This document shows positions 26,533 to 35,046 of a stretch of DNA of 64,000 bases, in pieces. Location: positions 1,116,001 through 1,180,000 of the forward strand of contig NZ_CP042831.1 in the NCBI RefSeq assembly GCF_008000935.1, in the 5' to 3' direction. Every line of letters starts with the position of its first letter. Position 1 is the stretch's first letter. The stretch comes from Flavobacterium alkalisoli (lineage in GTDB: Bacteria > Bacteroidota > Bacteroidia > Flavobacteriales > Flavobacteriaceae). The position numbers and the translations under genes are program-made. The notes under the pieces were generated by a model. The model saw nothing but the letters and a program-made list of their open reading frames with translations, was not told the DNA's origin and did not search any database.

Positions 26533-27594
26533 TTATTGTTCGTTATTTTCGTTACTCAAAGCATTCCAGCCTCTTGCCTTAAGCTGTATTTTAGTGTTGG
26601 CACGGGTAATAAGGTGTATGCCTTCGCTTTCCTGTGTCATGTGGCCTATAATAGTAAAGTTAGGATTACCTTTCAGTTTATCGTAGTCATCCTGTTTAAT
26701 GGTAAACAGTAACTCATAATCCTCACCTCCGTTTATGGCAACTGTGGTACTATCTATATTAAACTCTTCACATACATTTATAAACTCAGGATCAAGCGGG
26801 ATTTTCTCTTCATACAGGTTACATCCCACACCACTGTTCTTACATAGGTGAATAATCTCCGATGACAGTCCGTCAGAAACATCAATCATCGACGTAGGCT
26901 TAATTTCAAGCGCTTTTAAGAGCTCTTTTACGTCTTTGCGCGCTTCAGGCTTCAGTTGGCGTTCAATAAGGTAAGTATAAGCGTCTAAATCGGGCTGGCT
27001 GTTTGGGTTTACCTTAAATACCTCTTTTTCCCTTTCAAGTACCTGTAACCCCATATAAGCCGAGCCTACATCACCGGTTAGTACCAACAAATCGTTATCG
27101 TTAGCGCCGTTGCGGTACACTATCTCTTCGGCATCTGCCTCGCCTATGGCGGTAATGCTTAAAATCATTCCTTTTTGAGACGAAGTTGTATCACCGCCCA
27201 CAATGTCTACATCATAAACTTTTGCGCCCAGTTTAATACCTTCATACAATTCTTCCAGTGCTTCTACCGGAAAACGGTTAGATACCGCTATAGAAACCGT
27301 AATTTGGGTAGGTTTTGCGTTCATGGCACAAATGTCACTCACGTTAACTACTACGGCTTTGTAGCCTAAGTGCTTTAACGGAACATAGGCCAGGTCAAAA
27401 TGCACGCCTTCTATAAGCAGGTCGGTAGAAACTACAGTTTTCCTGTCCTTAAAGTCAAGTACGGCAGCATCGTCGCCTATACCGGTAAGGGTAGAAGGCT
27501 GTTTTATTTCTATGTTCTTTGTAAGATGCTCTATAAGTCCGAATTCGCCCAGCTGACCTAAATCAGTGCGTTGTTGGTTTTTATCTTCAATCAT
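26533..27594 (-). CDS. thiL: thiamine-monophosphate kinase
   Basis: A 353-residue PurM-like ATP-binding protein that phosphorylates thiamine monophosphate to thiamine diphosphate, the last step of cofactor synthesis. Marks in order: TGIGDDAAVL near residue 42, STDLLIEGVHF near 56, a conserved VVNVSDICAMNA, VGGDTTSS near 135, LTGDVGSAYMG, and SMIDVSDGLSSEI with GGEDYELLFT in the C-terminal domain. The length is normal. No TPP riboswitch is visible around it. It stands alone on this strand. Confidence 0.95.
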   Translation of the reverse strand: MIEDKNQQRTDLGQLGEFGLIEHLTKNIEIKQPSTLTGIGDDAAVLDFKDRKTVVSTDLLIEGVHFDLAYVPLKHLGYKAVVVNVSDICAMNAKPTQITVSIAVSNRFPVEALEELYEGIKLGAKVYDVDIVGGDTTSSQKGMILSITAIGEADAEEIVYRNGANDNDLLVLTGDVGSAYMGLQVLEREKEVFKVNPNSQPDLDAYTYLIERQLKPEARKDVKELLKALEIKPTSMIDVSDGLSSEIIHLCKNSGVGCNLYEEKIPLDPEFINVCEEFNIDSTTVAINGGEDYELLFTIKQDDYDKLKGNPNFTIIGHMTQESEGIHLITRANTKIQLKARGWNALSNENNEQ

Positions 27595-27656
27595 TTCTTT
27601 GAGTTGCTAAGTTGCAAAGGTACGAAGTTTCAAAGAAGTCCTAAAGCGCTATAGCT

Positions 27657-28097
27657 TTAAACACATAATTCAGGGTTGTTAGGTTCTGCCTCCTCAATAT
27701 CCTGCCAAAAGGTAATTACCTCTTTAAGGGTTTCGGTGAGTTGATTAAGATCCGGTGTTTTATGGAAATAGCCCTGTACATCGCGTTTAAAGGCTTCTTC
27801 TATGGTGTAGCCGTTGCCAACTGTGGTAAAAAATATAAAAGGTTTGGTCTTTTGGGTAAGGTAGGGATCTTTACAAATGGCATCGCGCAGTTCAAACCCA
27901 CTCATTTTAGGCATATTGATATCAGAAATCACCATAAAAGGGTTGATGTGCTTCTGTTCAAGATAGGGAATAGCTTTGGTACTGTCGTTTATAAACACCA
28001 ATTCGTTAGGCAGGTTAAAACTTTTAAGAACCTCTCCAAAAATTAATATATCGTCCTCGTCGTCTTCAATTATAACTATGGGGCCTTCTTTTTTCAT
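27657..28097 (-). CDS. single-domain response regulator
   Basis: A 146-residue CheY-like receiver without output domain. The acidic pocket is EDDEDD at residues 11-16, the phosphoacceptor Asp59 is in ISDINMP, the conserved Thr is in FFTTVGN and the Lys in YFHKTPD. It resembles Rcp1-type regulators that partner with hybrid or phytochrome-like kinases. No kinase is nearby, so the partner is unknown. It is separated from thiL by 62 nt on the same strand. Confidence 0.88.
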   Translation of the reverse strand: MKKEGPIVIIEDDEDDILIFGEVLKSFNLPNELVFINDSTKAIPYLEQKHINPFMVISDINMPKMSGFELRDAICKDPYLTQKTKPFIFFTTVGNGYTIEEAFKRDVQGYFHKTPDLNQLTETLKEVITFWQDIEEAEPNNPELCV

Positions 28098-28221
28098 GAT
28101 TTATTTATTTAGCGCTGCAAAAGTAAAGGGCCTGATTTTTAAACCCATGCACATTAGGCTTTTGCTAACATAAAAGAGTCATAAAGTTTTAGTGCTGTTC
28201 AAGTTATTAGCTTCGGGTTTT

Positions 28222-28263
28222 TGGTTCCCCTCTTGAGAGGGGTTAGGGGTGTGTCATTGCGAG
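28222..28263 (+). repeat. interspersed repeat, copy 2, fused to REP-like start
   Basis: CCCCTCTTGAGAGGGG at 28227-28242 followed by TTAGGGGTGTGT and then TCATTGCGA. The first part matches copies at 752 and 28509; the last part matches the REP-like unit at 26449. Two repeat families are joined here. Confidence 0.75.
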
Positions 28264-28293
28264 GAGGGGCGACGCGGCAATCTGGGTTGTTCT

Positions 28294-28458
28294 GTTCTTT
28301 TGTCTTGACACAAAAGAACCAAAAATTCAAGACTCTAACTCCTTAGGCTAAAAATTATGGCATTCAGCTAAACCATCCGAACTCGCTGCGCTCAAACAGC
28401 GGATGCTTTTTAACGCCTCATTTATAATTTCCTTTACGCCACAGAGTTTAATGCCATA
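28294..28458. repeat. repeat element with two inverted repeats
   Basis: GTTCTTTTGT and ACAAAAGAAC (28294-28319) form a perfect 10-bp hairpin. Downstream TATGGCATT (28356-28364) and AATGCCATA (28450-28458) bracket about 85 nt containing GAACTCGCTGCGCTC. The rest of the gap 28098-28536 carries no gene. The bracketed structure suggests a small non-coding mobile or REP-type element; only one copy is in the window, so repetitiveness is inferred from family resemblance. Confidence 0.45.
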
Positions 28459-28506
28459 GCTTCACTCATGTTTTGTCATTGCTAGTTGTTAGTTTAGGGT
28501 TGCTAG

Positions 28507-28535
28507 TTCCCCTCTTGAGAGGGGGGTAGGGGTGT
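28507..28535 (+). repeat. interspersed repeat, copy 3
   Basis: CCCCTCTTGAGAGGGG at 28509-28524, then GGTAGGGGTGTGT, ending 2 nt before the stop codon of the pentapeptide gene. It could act as the terminator of that gene. Confidence 0.75.
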
Positions 28536-28536
28536 G

Positions 28537-29919
28537 TTATGCCTTAAACTTCCTGAAAGCCTGTATCATCTCGTAGATACCAAAAGCCAAAACAATTTTA
28601 CCTAAGATGAATATAATCCAACCTATAGTATTACTATTGTCAATAAAAATTCGTTTTTCCTCCAGAGGATTGTAAAAGTCAGTTACAATTAGAAATCTAA
28701 AATACCCGGATACAAAATCTTTTATTGAGGATAGATTTAAATTTAGGGTTAGCATGTAATTTTCTGAAATGAAAAATAAGGTGTAGAAAATTGCCGCTCC
28801 TGTTAACACAAAACGCAATGCTTTTGTCCAGCTATGTTCAAAGCCTGTAGATGCTTTTGTAGCCCATAATATGGCTTTGTCTTTAAAATTATTTTTCCAA
28901 TCTAATTCTTGATAATAAGCTTGTAATTCATATCCTCTAAATCGGTTATAGTCAATACGGTTTTCTGCTTTTTGAAGTTCTTGTTTAATTTGTCTTAATG
29001 TACTTCGCCATTGTTTAGCAGTGTCGGTTTTCCAAGCTTTAAAATTTTTCTTATTAGTTAATAGGTTGATTTTTAAATTATCAAAATAAGCTGTTTTTAT
29101 AAAGCTAACTAAATGTAATCGAATGGTGTTGGTTTCCAAATTATCAAATGATGCTCTAGATTCAAATGAAGTATCAGTGATTTCAAAATGGTTAAAATTG
29201 GCATTAGTGAAATATACCTGTTCTTTAAAAGTACATATTTGGAAAAATATATTATGGGATATATTGCCACATTCTTTGAAACTTGCTGTAGATTCAAAAT
29301 TGCAGCTGTTGAATTTACTAATAGGCCCAAAGTTTGAGTTATTAAAATATGCTTTATTAGTGTTTATTTTAAAAAAGTTACTAGATGTATTGATTTCATT
29401 TTTTCTAAAATCAAAATATCCATAATTTCCATCAATTTCAAGATGTCCAAATTTGGACGATAAAAAGCTGGCTTGGAGTGTTTTTTCGGAAATAATATTA
29501 ATGCTGGAGTTAAATACGCCTTTAGAATTATTTATTTTAGTACAAATAAATAATTGATTTATTTGTGTTTGAAAAATTTCATAATAACATTCAATGGCAT
29601 TGTGGTCTCTTAATAATAGTTGTTGAAATTTACAATCATGGACTTTAAGGTTACTGATCTTTTTAACAGCTAAAAGCTCAAGAGTATTTATATCACAATA
29701 TTCAATTTCAAAATTATGAAAACTGCAATTGTAAAAATTTATTGAACAGGAGCCGCTGTAGATATCTCTCAATAGGAATTTGCGGTTGAATTCGCAGTTC
29801 CTGAATTGTAGAGTTTTTAATAATTTAATTGATTTTAGTGAGATGTTTGAAGAAAAAACTTCACCATTAAATTTATATTTACCATTAGCAATATTTTCAA
29901 GTAATTCCCGTTCAGTCAT
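28537..29919 (-). CDS. pentapeptide-repeat-like protein with two C-terminal membrane helices
   Basis: A 460-residue protein starting MTERELLENI; a 15-residue upstream extension was rejected because it contains the lepA terminator. Residues about 20-300 are a long run of short beta-helix turns (YNCSFHNFEI, FTNANFNHFEI, TDTSFESRASF) like degenerate pentapeptide repeats. A charged helix (RQIKQELQKAENR) follows, then two hydrophobic helices near 385-410 and 435-455. This suggests a cytoplasmic beta-helix tethered to the inner membrane. Base composition is more AT-rich than its neighbours and repeats flank it, so it may be acquired. The function is unknown; similar architectures appear in some ion-channel-like or defence effectors. 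Confidence 0.7.
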   Translation of the reverse strand: MTERELLENIANGKYKFNGEVFSSNISLKSIKLLKTLQFRNCEFNRKFLLRDIYSGSCSINFYNCSFHNFEIEYCDINTLELLAVKKISNLKVHDCKFQQLLLRDHNAIECYYEIFQTQINQLFICTKINNSKGVFNSSINIISEKTLQASFLSSKFGHLEIDGNYGYFDFRKNEINTSSNFFKINTNKAYFNNSNFGPISKFNSCNFESTASFKECGNISHNIFFQICTFKEQVYFTNANFNHFEITDTSFESRASFDNLETNTIRLHLVSFIKTAYFDNLKINLLTNKKNFKAWKTDTAKQWRSTLRQIKQELQKAENRIDYNRFRGYELQAYYQELDWKNNFKDKAILWATKASTGFEHSWTKALRFVLTGAAIFYTLFFISENYMLTLNLNLSSIKDFVSGYFRFLIVTDFYNPLEEKRIFIDNSNTIGWIIFILGKIVLAFGIYEMIQAFRKFKA

Positions 29920-29950
29920 TTTTTGGAGATTAAAAAATCTAAAAATAAAC

Positions 29951-29979
29951 AAAAAACCCGGCACATCTGCACCGGGTTT
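29951..29979 (-). terminator. lepA terminator
   Basis: AACCCGG pairs with CCGGGTT, and on the minus strand TTTTTT follows. The nearby CCTCCACTTCGGGGAGG (30003-30019) is a second hairpin in the same 3' UTR. Confidence 0.85.
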
Positions 29980-30033
29980 CTCTATTCATTCCTCTTTTAG
30001 TCTCCTCCACTTCGGGGAGGTTGGGAGGGGCTT

Positions 30034-31830
30034 TTAGTCATTTAGTTTAAGTACTGCCATAAACGCTTCCTGTGGTATCTCTACGTTACCTACCTGGCGC
30101 ATACGTTTTTTACCTTTTTTCTGTTTTTCAAGTAGCTTACGTTTACGTGAAATATCACCACCGTAACATTTTGCGGTCACGTCCTTACGAAGGGCTTTAA
30201 CTGTTTCCCTTGATATTACCTTAACCCCGATAGCTGCCTGAATAGGAATATCAAACTGCTGGCGCGGTATAAGCTCCTTAAGCTTTTCACACATTTTTTT
30301 ACCGATGTTGTAAGCGTTATCCTCGTGGATAAGAGCCGAAAGGGCATCTACCGGCTGTGCGTTAAGAAGTACATCTAAACGTACAAGCTTAGAGGTACGC
30401 ATACCTATAGGGTGGTAGTCAAACGAAGCATATCCTTTAGATACCGTTTTTAACCTGTCGTAAAAGTCGAATACAATCTCGGCAAGCGGCATATCAAAAG
30501 TAAGCTCCACACGTTCTGTTGTAAGATACGTTTGGTTCGTAATCAAACCACGTTTTTCTATACAAAGGCTCATTACGTTTCCTACGAAGTCGCTCTTTGT
30601 AATAATCGTGGCCTTAATGTAAGGTTCCTCTACGTGATCCAGTTTAGAGGGTTCCGGTAAGTCGGAAGGGTTGTTTACTATAATTGCCTTTTCAGGTTCT
30701 TTTTTAGTGTAGGCATGGTACGATACGTTGGGAACAGTAGTAATTACTGTCATATCAAACTCACGTTCCAAACGCTCCTGGATAATCTCCATGTGAAGCA
30801 TTCCTAAGAATCCGCATCGGAAACCAAAACCAAGTGCAGCCGAACTTTCGGGAGCAAAAACAAGGGAAGCATCATTTAACTGAAGTTTTTCCATCGAGTT
30901 TCTAAGCTCTTCATAATCTTCGGTGTCCACCGGATAAATACCCGCAAATACCATCGGTTTTACGTTCTCAAAACCGGCAATCATATTTTGGGTTGGCGTT
31001 TTGGCATCGGTAATGGTATCACCCACTTTTACCTCACGAGCTTCCTTAATACCGGAAATAAGGTAACCTACGTCACCTGTTTTTATTTCCTGTTTAGGAA
31101 CCTGGTTTAGTTTAAGCGTACCAATTTCGTCGGCAAAATATTCTTTGCCCGTTGCCATAAACTTAACTTTTTGTCCTTTGCTTATAGAACCGTTAATTAC
31201 CCTGAATATAACTTCAATACCACGGAAAGGGTTATAAACCGAGTCGAAAATAAGCGCCTGTAACGGCTCTTCCGGATCACCTTTAGGTGCCGGTATTCGG
31301 TCAATAATCGCTTCTAATATTTTGTCTACTCCAAAACCGGTTTTACCACTGGCAGGAATAATGTCTTCAAGTTTACAGCCTAAAAGGTCTACGATATCGT
31401 CACTTACCTCTTCCGGATTGGCGCTTGGTAAGTCTACCTTGTTAAGTACCGGAATAATTTCAAGATCGTTTTCCAGTGCAAGGTAAAGGTTAGATATGGT
31501 TTGCGCCTGTATGCTTTGTGCAGCATCTACAATAAGCAAAGCTCCTTCACACGCAGCAATGGAACGCGATACTTCATAAGAGAAGTCTACGTGGCCCGGG
31601 GTGTCAATAAGGTTAAGGGTGTATTTTTCGCCATTATGCATGTAATCCATTTGTATGGCATGGCTTTTAATGGTAATACCCCTTTCACGCTCAAGATCCA
31701 TATTGTCCAGTAACTGTGCCTGCTGCTCGCGCGCAGTAACAGTTTGTGTGGCATCCAGAAGCCTGTCGGCCAGGGTACTTTTACCGTGGTCAATGTGGGC
31801 AATAATACAAAAGTTCCTAATATTCTTCAT
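30034..31830 (-). CDS. lepA: elongation factor 4 (LepA)
   Basis: A 598-residue translational GTPase that back-translocates or helps assemble ribosomes. G1 AHIDHGKST is at residues 10-18, DTPGH is G3 and NKVD is G4. EF-G-like domains follow and the LepA-specific C-terminal domain ends with [15 protein letters not shown]. The length is exactly typical. It starts MKNIRNFC. It has a good promoter 86 nt upstream and a terminator downstream. Confidence 0.98.
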   Translation of the reverse strand: MKNIRNFCIIAHIDHGKSTLADRLLDATQTVTAREQQAQLLDNMDLERERGITIKSHAIQMDYMHNGEKYTLNLIDTPGHVDFSYEVSRSIAACEGALLIVDAAQSIQAQTISNLYLALENDLEIIPVLNKVDLPSANPEEVSDDIVDLLGCKLEDIIPASGKTGFGVDKILEAIIDRIPAPKGDPEEPLQALIFDSVYNPFRGIEVIFRVINGSISKGQKVKFMATGKEYFADEIGTLKLNQVPKQEIKTGDVGYLISGIKEAREVKVGDTITDAKTPTQNMIAGFENVKPMVFAGIYPVDTEDYEELRNSMEKLQLNDASLVFAPESSAALGFGFRCGFLGMLHMEIIQERLEREFDMTVITTVPNVSYHAYTKKEPEKAIIVNNPSDLPEPSKLDHVEEPYIKATIITKSDFVGNVMSLCIEKRGLITNQTYLTTERVELTFDMPLAEIVFDFYDRLKTVSKGYASFDYHPIGMRTSKLVRLDVLLNAQPVDALSALIHEDNAYNIGKKMCEKLKELIPRQQFDIPIQAAIGVKVISRETVKALRKDVTAKCYGGDISRKRKLLEKQKKGKKRMRQVGNVEIPQEAFMAVLKLND

Positions 31831-31915
31831 CTTCGTTCAGTATCAGTTTAATATACCTTTTGCCCAGTATTCGTGAAAAATATGCGGCCTTTAGTAAAGG
31901 TAGTGAATTAATCGG

Positions 31916-31945
31916 CAAATATAGTTAAAGTTAGCAAGTTGCAAA
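31916..31945 (-). promoter_or_regulatory. predicted lepA promoter
   Basis: On the minus strand TTTG (31942-31945), an 18-nt spacer and TATATTTG (31916-31923) match both Bacteroidota promoter boxes. The start site would be about 80 nt before the lepA ATG. Confidence 0.7.
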
Positions 31946-31961
31946 GCAGGATTTTCTAAAT

Positions 31962-32275
31962 AAAAAAGCAGCACATGTTTTAACGCATGTGCTGCAACTA
32001 TAAGGGGGGATTTAGGTTACCAACGAATGCTTTATTTCTGTTCCTTGGTTTAACGGATGGAGGCATATCCATCATCCGGATTTTCAGGAAATACATTCAT
32101 TGATATGAATGTATACGTAGGAAAATTGTTTATGGTTTTCCATAGACTGGAAAAATAAAAACCGGACATGCCATGGAGGGAAGACACGTCCGGTTTAATA
32201 TGTAATTTAGCTGTTTTTTATACCCTTAAAATTCCATTGGGGGCTTATGGCGTTTTTAAAGATGGCGCAAATGTA
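31962..32275 (-). ncRNA. candidate minus-strand RNA gene with serial hairpins
   Basis: On the minus strand a -7-like TACATTTG (32268-32275) is followed by a 14-bp hairpin (32159-32172 with 32183-32196) and TTATTTTT, then three smaller dyads, including a perfect ATACATTCAT / ATGAATGTAT (32091-32114). It ends with a perfect 10-bp hairpin GCAGCACATG / CATGTGCTGC (31968-31995) and six T. Two pairs of the first hairpin are G-U only on this strand. No gene over a few codons is present; a 14-codon frame runs through the first hairpin. It matches no RNA family I know. The gap 31831-32389 holds nothing else apart from promoters. Confidence 0.4.
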
Positions 32276-32375
32276 ATATGCTCGCTTCTATTATCATAAA
32301 AAAATATAATTGTTTTTATTTATGGTGTTATTGGGTTTGCTTATAGTGCTTAATTACCATATCGTGAAAATGTTG

Positions 32376-32383
32376 TAATTTTG
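32376..32383 (+). promoter_or_regulatory. -7 box of dusB
   Basis: TAATTTTG fits TAnnTTTG and ends 6 nt before the dusB ATG at 32390, implying an almost leaderless mRNA. The TTG inside the box is in frame but is promoter sequence, so it was not used as start. Confidence 0.4.
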
Positions 32384-32389
32384 CACAAA

Positions 32390-33391
32390 ATGAAGAAGAT
32401 GGTTAAGATTGGTAATATAGAACTGCCTGAATTCCCACTGTTGTTAGCGCCTATGGAGGACGTGAGCGATCCGCCTTTCCGCAGGTTATGCAAACAGCAT
32501 GGTGCCGATTTGATGTATAGTGAGTTTATCTCTTCTGAGGGACTTATTCGTGATGCGATAAAAAGCCGCCAGAAGCTGGATATATTTGATTATGAGAGAC
32601 CTGTAGGGATTCAGATATTCGGGGGTGACGAAGAAGCTATGGCTATGAGTGCCAGAATAGTGGAAACCGTAAATCCGGATATAGTTGATATTAACTTTGG
32701 CTGCCCTGTAAAAAAGGTGGTTTGTAAAGGTGCGGGAGCCGGGGTTTTAAAGGATATAGACCTTATGGTGCGCCTTACCAAAGCTGTGGTAGACAGTACC
32801 CATCTTCCCGTAACGGTAAAAACCCGTTTGGGTTGGGACGAAGATTCCATTAATATTTATGAAGTAGCCGAAAGGTTACAGGATGTAGGTATTAAAGCCT
32901 TAACCATACACGGACGTACCCGTGCACAGATGTACAAAGGTGAAGCCGACTGGGCTCCTATTGCTAAGGTAAAAAACAACCCGCGCATACAGATCCCTAT
33001 TTTTGGTAACGGAGACATAGACAGTCCTGAAAAGGCACTTAAATACAGAAATGAATACGGACTTGACGGTATTATGATAGGCCGTGCGGCTATAGGGTAT
33101 CCGTGGATATTCAATCAGATAAAACATTACTTTGCAACGGGAGAGCATCTGCCGGAACCAACTGTTGAAGACCGTGTGGAGGCGGCACGTAACCATCTTA
33201 AATGGTCTATAGACTGGAAAGGTGAAAGGGTAGGGGTATTTGAAACCCGCAGGCATTATACCAATTACTTTAAAGGTATTCACGGCTTTAAGGAATACAG
33301 GCAACGAATGGTGTCTAACGACAAACCTGAAGATGTTTATGCCGTTTTTGATGAGGTACTTGAAAAATTTGCCGACTATAAAATGGTATAA
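32390..33391 (+). CDS. dusB: tRNA-dihydrouridine synthase B
   Basis: A 333-residue FMN enzyme that reduces uridines in the tRNA D-loop. Its TIM barrel shows APMEDVSDPPFR near residue 20, IQIFGGDEEA, the signature INFGCPVKKVVCKGAGAG with the catalytic Cys near 100-110, KTRLGWDE, IHGRTRAQMYKG and GNGDIDSPEKA, followed by the helical tRNA-binding domain. ATG at 32390 was chosen over the in-frame TTG at 32381. It is convergent with the MATE gene and shares its terminator. Confidence 0.95.
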   Translation: MKKMVKIGNIELPEFPLLLAPMEDVSDPPFRRLCKQHGADLMYSEFISSEGLIRDAIKSRQKLDIFDYERPVGIQIFGGDEEAMAMSARIVETVNPDIVDINFGCPVKKVVCKGAGAGVLKDIDLMVRLTKAVVDSTHLPVTVKTRLGWDEDSINIYEVAERLQDVGIKALTIHGRTRAQMYKGEADWAPIAKVKNNPRIQIPIFGNGDIDSPEKALKYRNEYGLDGIMIGRAAIGYPWIFNQIKHYFATGEHLPEPTVEDRVEAARNHLKWSIDWKGERVGVFETRRHYTNYFKGIHGFKEYRQRMVSNDKPEDVYAVFDEVLEKFADYKMV

Positions 33392-33412
33392 TAAAACATT
33401 AGATATAAAATG

Positions 33413-33442
33413 AAAAGGCTCAGCATTTGCTGAGCCTTTTTT
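33413..33442. terminator. bidirectional terminator dusB / MATE
   Basis: A 12-bp stem AAAAGGCTCAGC / GCTGAGCCTTTT with loop ATTT. T runs lie on both strands between convergent genes. Confidence 0.93.
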
Positions 33443-34853
33443 ATACCTGTACTTTTTTCCACTTTCCTTTTTTAAATAAGGCCATACTGGCAATGGTCAT
33501 GGCGGTTTCTGCAATTGGGATGGCTATAAAGACACCTGTAGGGCCAAGATTAAAATGTTTGGCAAGCAGGTAGGCTAACGGGATTTGCAATACCCAAAAA
33601 CCAAAGAAGTTTACCCATGTAGGTGTTTTGGTATCTCCCGAACCGTTAAACGCGTTAATAAGCACCATGCCTATTCCGTAAAATATATATGCCGAACTTA
33701 ATATCATAATTGCTTTTACCGCAATATCGTGCACGTGAGTATTATTGGTAAAGAACCACATGAACTCATCGGCAGCGACAAGGGTAATAATCATAATCAC
33801 ACCCATATAAATAGCATTAAATTTAGCAGTTACCAGTACCGATCTTTCTGCCCGGTCTACCTGTTGTGCACCCAAATTTTGTCCTACCAGTGTTGCGGCA
33901 GCTCCACTAAGCCCCCATGCCGGCAGCATAAAGAACATCATGATACGTAAAGCACTCTGGTATCCTGCCGAGCCTTCATCACCACCAGTAGTGGCAACCA
34001 ACTGGGCTAAAAATATCCAGCTGCATGACGCTATAACAAACTGGAGTACGCCCGGAGCAGCAATCTTTACCAGGTTTCTTATCTGTTCCATATTTGGCTT
34101 AAAGTAAGACAGCACTACTTTCAATACACCTTTTCCGTTAAACAGGTTGTATAACTGATACAGTACGCCTGTGCTACGTCCTATTGTTGTGGCTATGGCT
34201 GCGCCTGTAAGTCCGAATCCAAGTACGTTAATAAATATAGGACAAAGTATAATATTACAGATGTTGGCAATCCAAAGGCTTTTCATGGCTATGGCTGCAT
34301 TACCTGCACCACGAAATATACCATTGAACAGAAATAACAGCATGATAACAAAGCTTCCGCCCATCATAATGCGTACAAAGTTGGTTCCGTAAACGGCGGA
34401 TGCTGTTGAAGAGCCCATCCATACAAGTATTTCGGTAGCATAAATAAAACCGAAAACCGCAATAATAAGGTTTACCGCAACTGCCACTACTATGGCCTGC
34501 ATACCAGCCCTTGCGGCGGCTTCGGGATTTTTCTCACCTATACGCCTTGCCACAACAGCCGTGGCGGCCATACTCATACCTATGGCTATGGAGTAGATTA
34601 TTGTAAGTACCGACTCTGTAAGGCCTACGGTTTGAACGGCAAAGCTGCTGTTTTCCAGGTGTCCTACAAAGTAAAGGTCTACCAGTGCAAAAACCGATTC
34701 CATCATCATCTCGAGCATCATGGGAATGGCTAAAAGCAACACACCCCTACGGATACTGCCGGTAGTAAAATCTATATTTTCCCCTTTAAGGGATTGTTGT
34801 AATAATGTATAAAAGCGTGACAATGCACTGCTTCGCTGTGCCTGCTGTGTCAT
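33441..34853 (-). CDS. MATE family efflux transporter
   Basis: A 470-residue inner-membrane protein with about 12 hydrophobic helices in two similar halves, typical of MATE (NorM-like) cation/drug antiporters. Characteristic pieces are MMLEMMMESVFALVDLYFVG near residue 40, GMSMAATAVVARRIGE in helix 2-3, and the second-half counterpart ALVGQNLGAQ-type motif (TLVGQNLGAQQVD). Substrates cannot be told. A TATATTTG box on the minus strand at 35009-35016 may be its promoter, giving a leader of about 150 nt. Confidence 0.93.
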   Translation of the reverse strand: MTQQAQRSSALSRFYTLLQQSLKGENIDFTTGSIRRGVLLLAIPMMLEMMMESVFALVDLYFVGHLENSSFAVQTVGLTESVLTIIYSIAIGMSMAATAVVARRIGEKNPEAAARAGMQAIVVAVAVNLIIAVFGFIYATEILVWMGSSTASAVYGTNFVRIMMGGSFVIMLLFLFNGIFRGAGNAAIAMKSLWIANICNIILCPIFINVLGFGLTGAAIATTIGRSTGVLYQLYNLFNGKGVLKVVLSYFKPNMEQIRNLVKIAAPGVLQFVIASCSWIFLAQLVATTGGDEGSAGYQSALRIMMFFMLPAWGLSGAAATLVGQNLGAQQVDRAERSVLVTAKFNAIYMGVIMIITLVAADEFMWFFTNNTHVHDIAVKAIMILSSAYIFYGIGMVLINAFNGSGDTKTPTWVNFFGFWVLQIPLAYLLAKHFNLGPTGVFIAIPIAETAMTIASMALFKKGKWKKVQV

Positions 34854-35046
34854 AATATTTCGAAATAAATTGTTATAAAAAAGAATATAAAAATGAAGAG
34901 AGGCATTAAAGGGTTAATGCTTCATTCACTTTAAAAGTTAGCGGTGGTATTTTTGCCTTATCGTGTTAAAGCAGCAAATAACTTCATATTTCTATATGCT
35001 TTGAACGGCAAATATAGATTAAAAATGAAATCGTTAAGTAAAAAAA

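Noticed and set aside
32381..32389. TTG start for dusB
   Set aside because: The TTG belongs to a TAATTTTG promoter box; the ATG three codons later fits the family start.
32900..33493. 197-codon open frame antisense to dusB
   Set aside because: dusB has complete family motifs on the other strand; the antisense frame has no recognisable domain.
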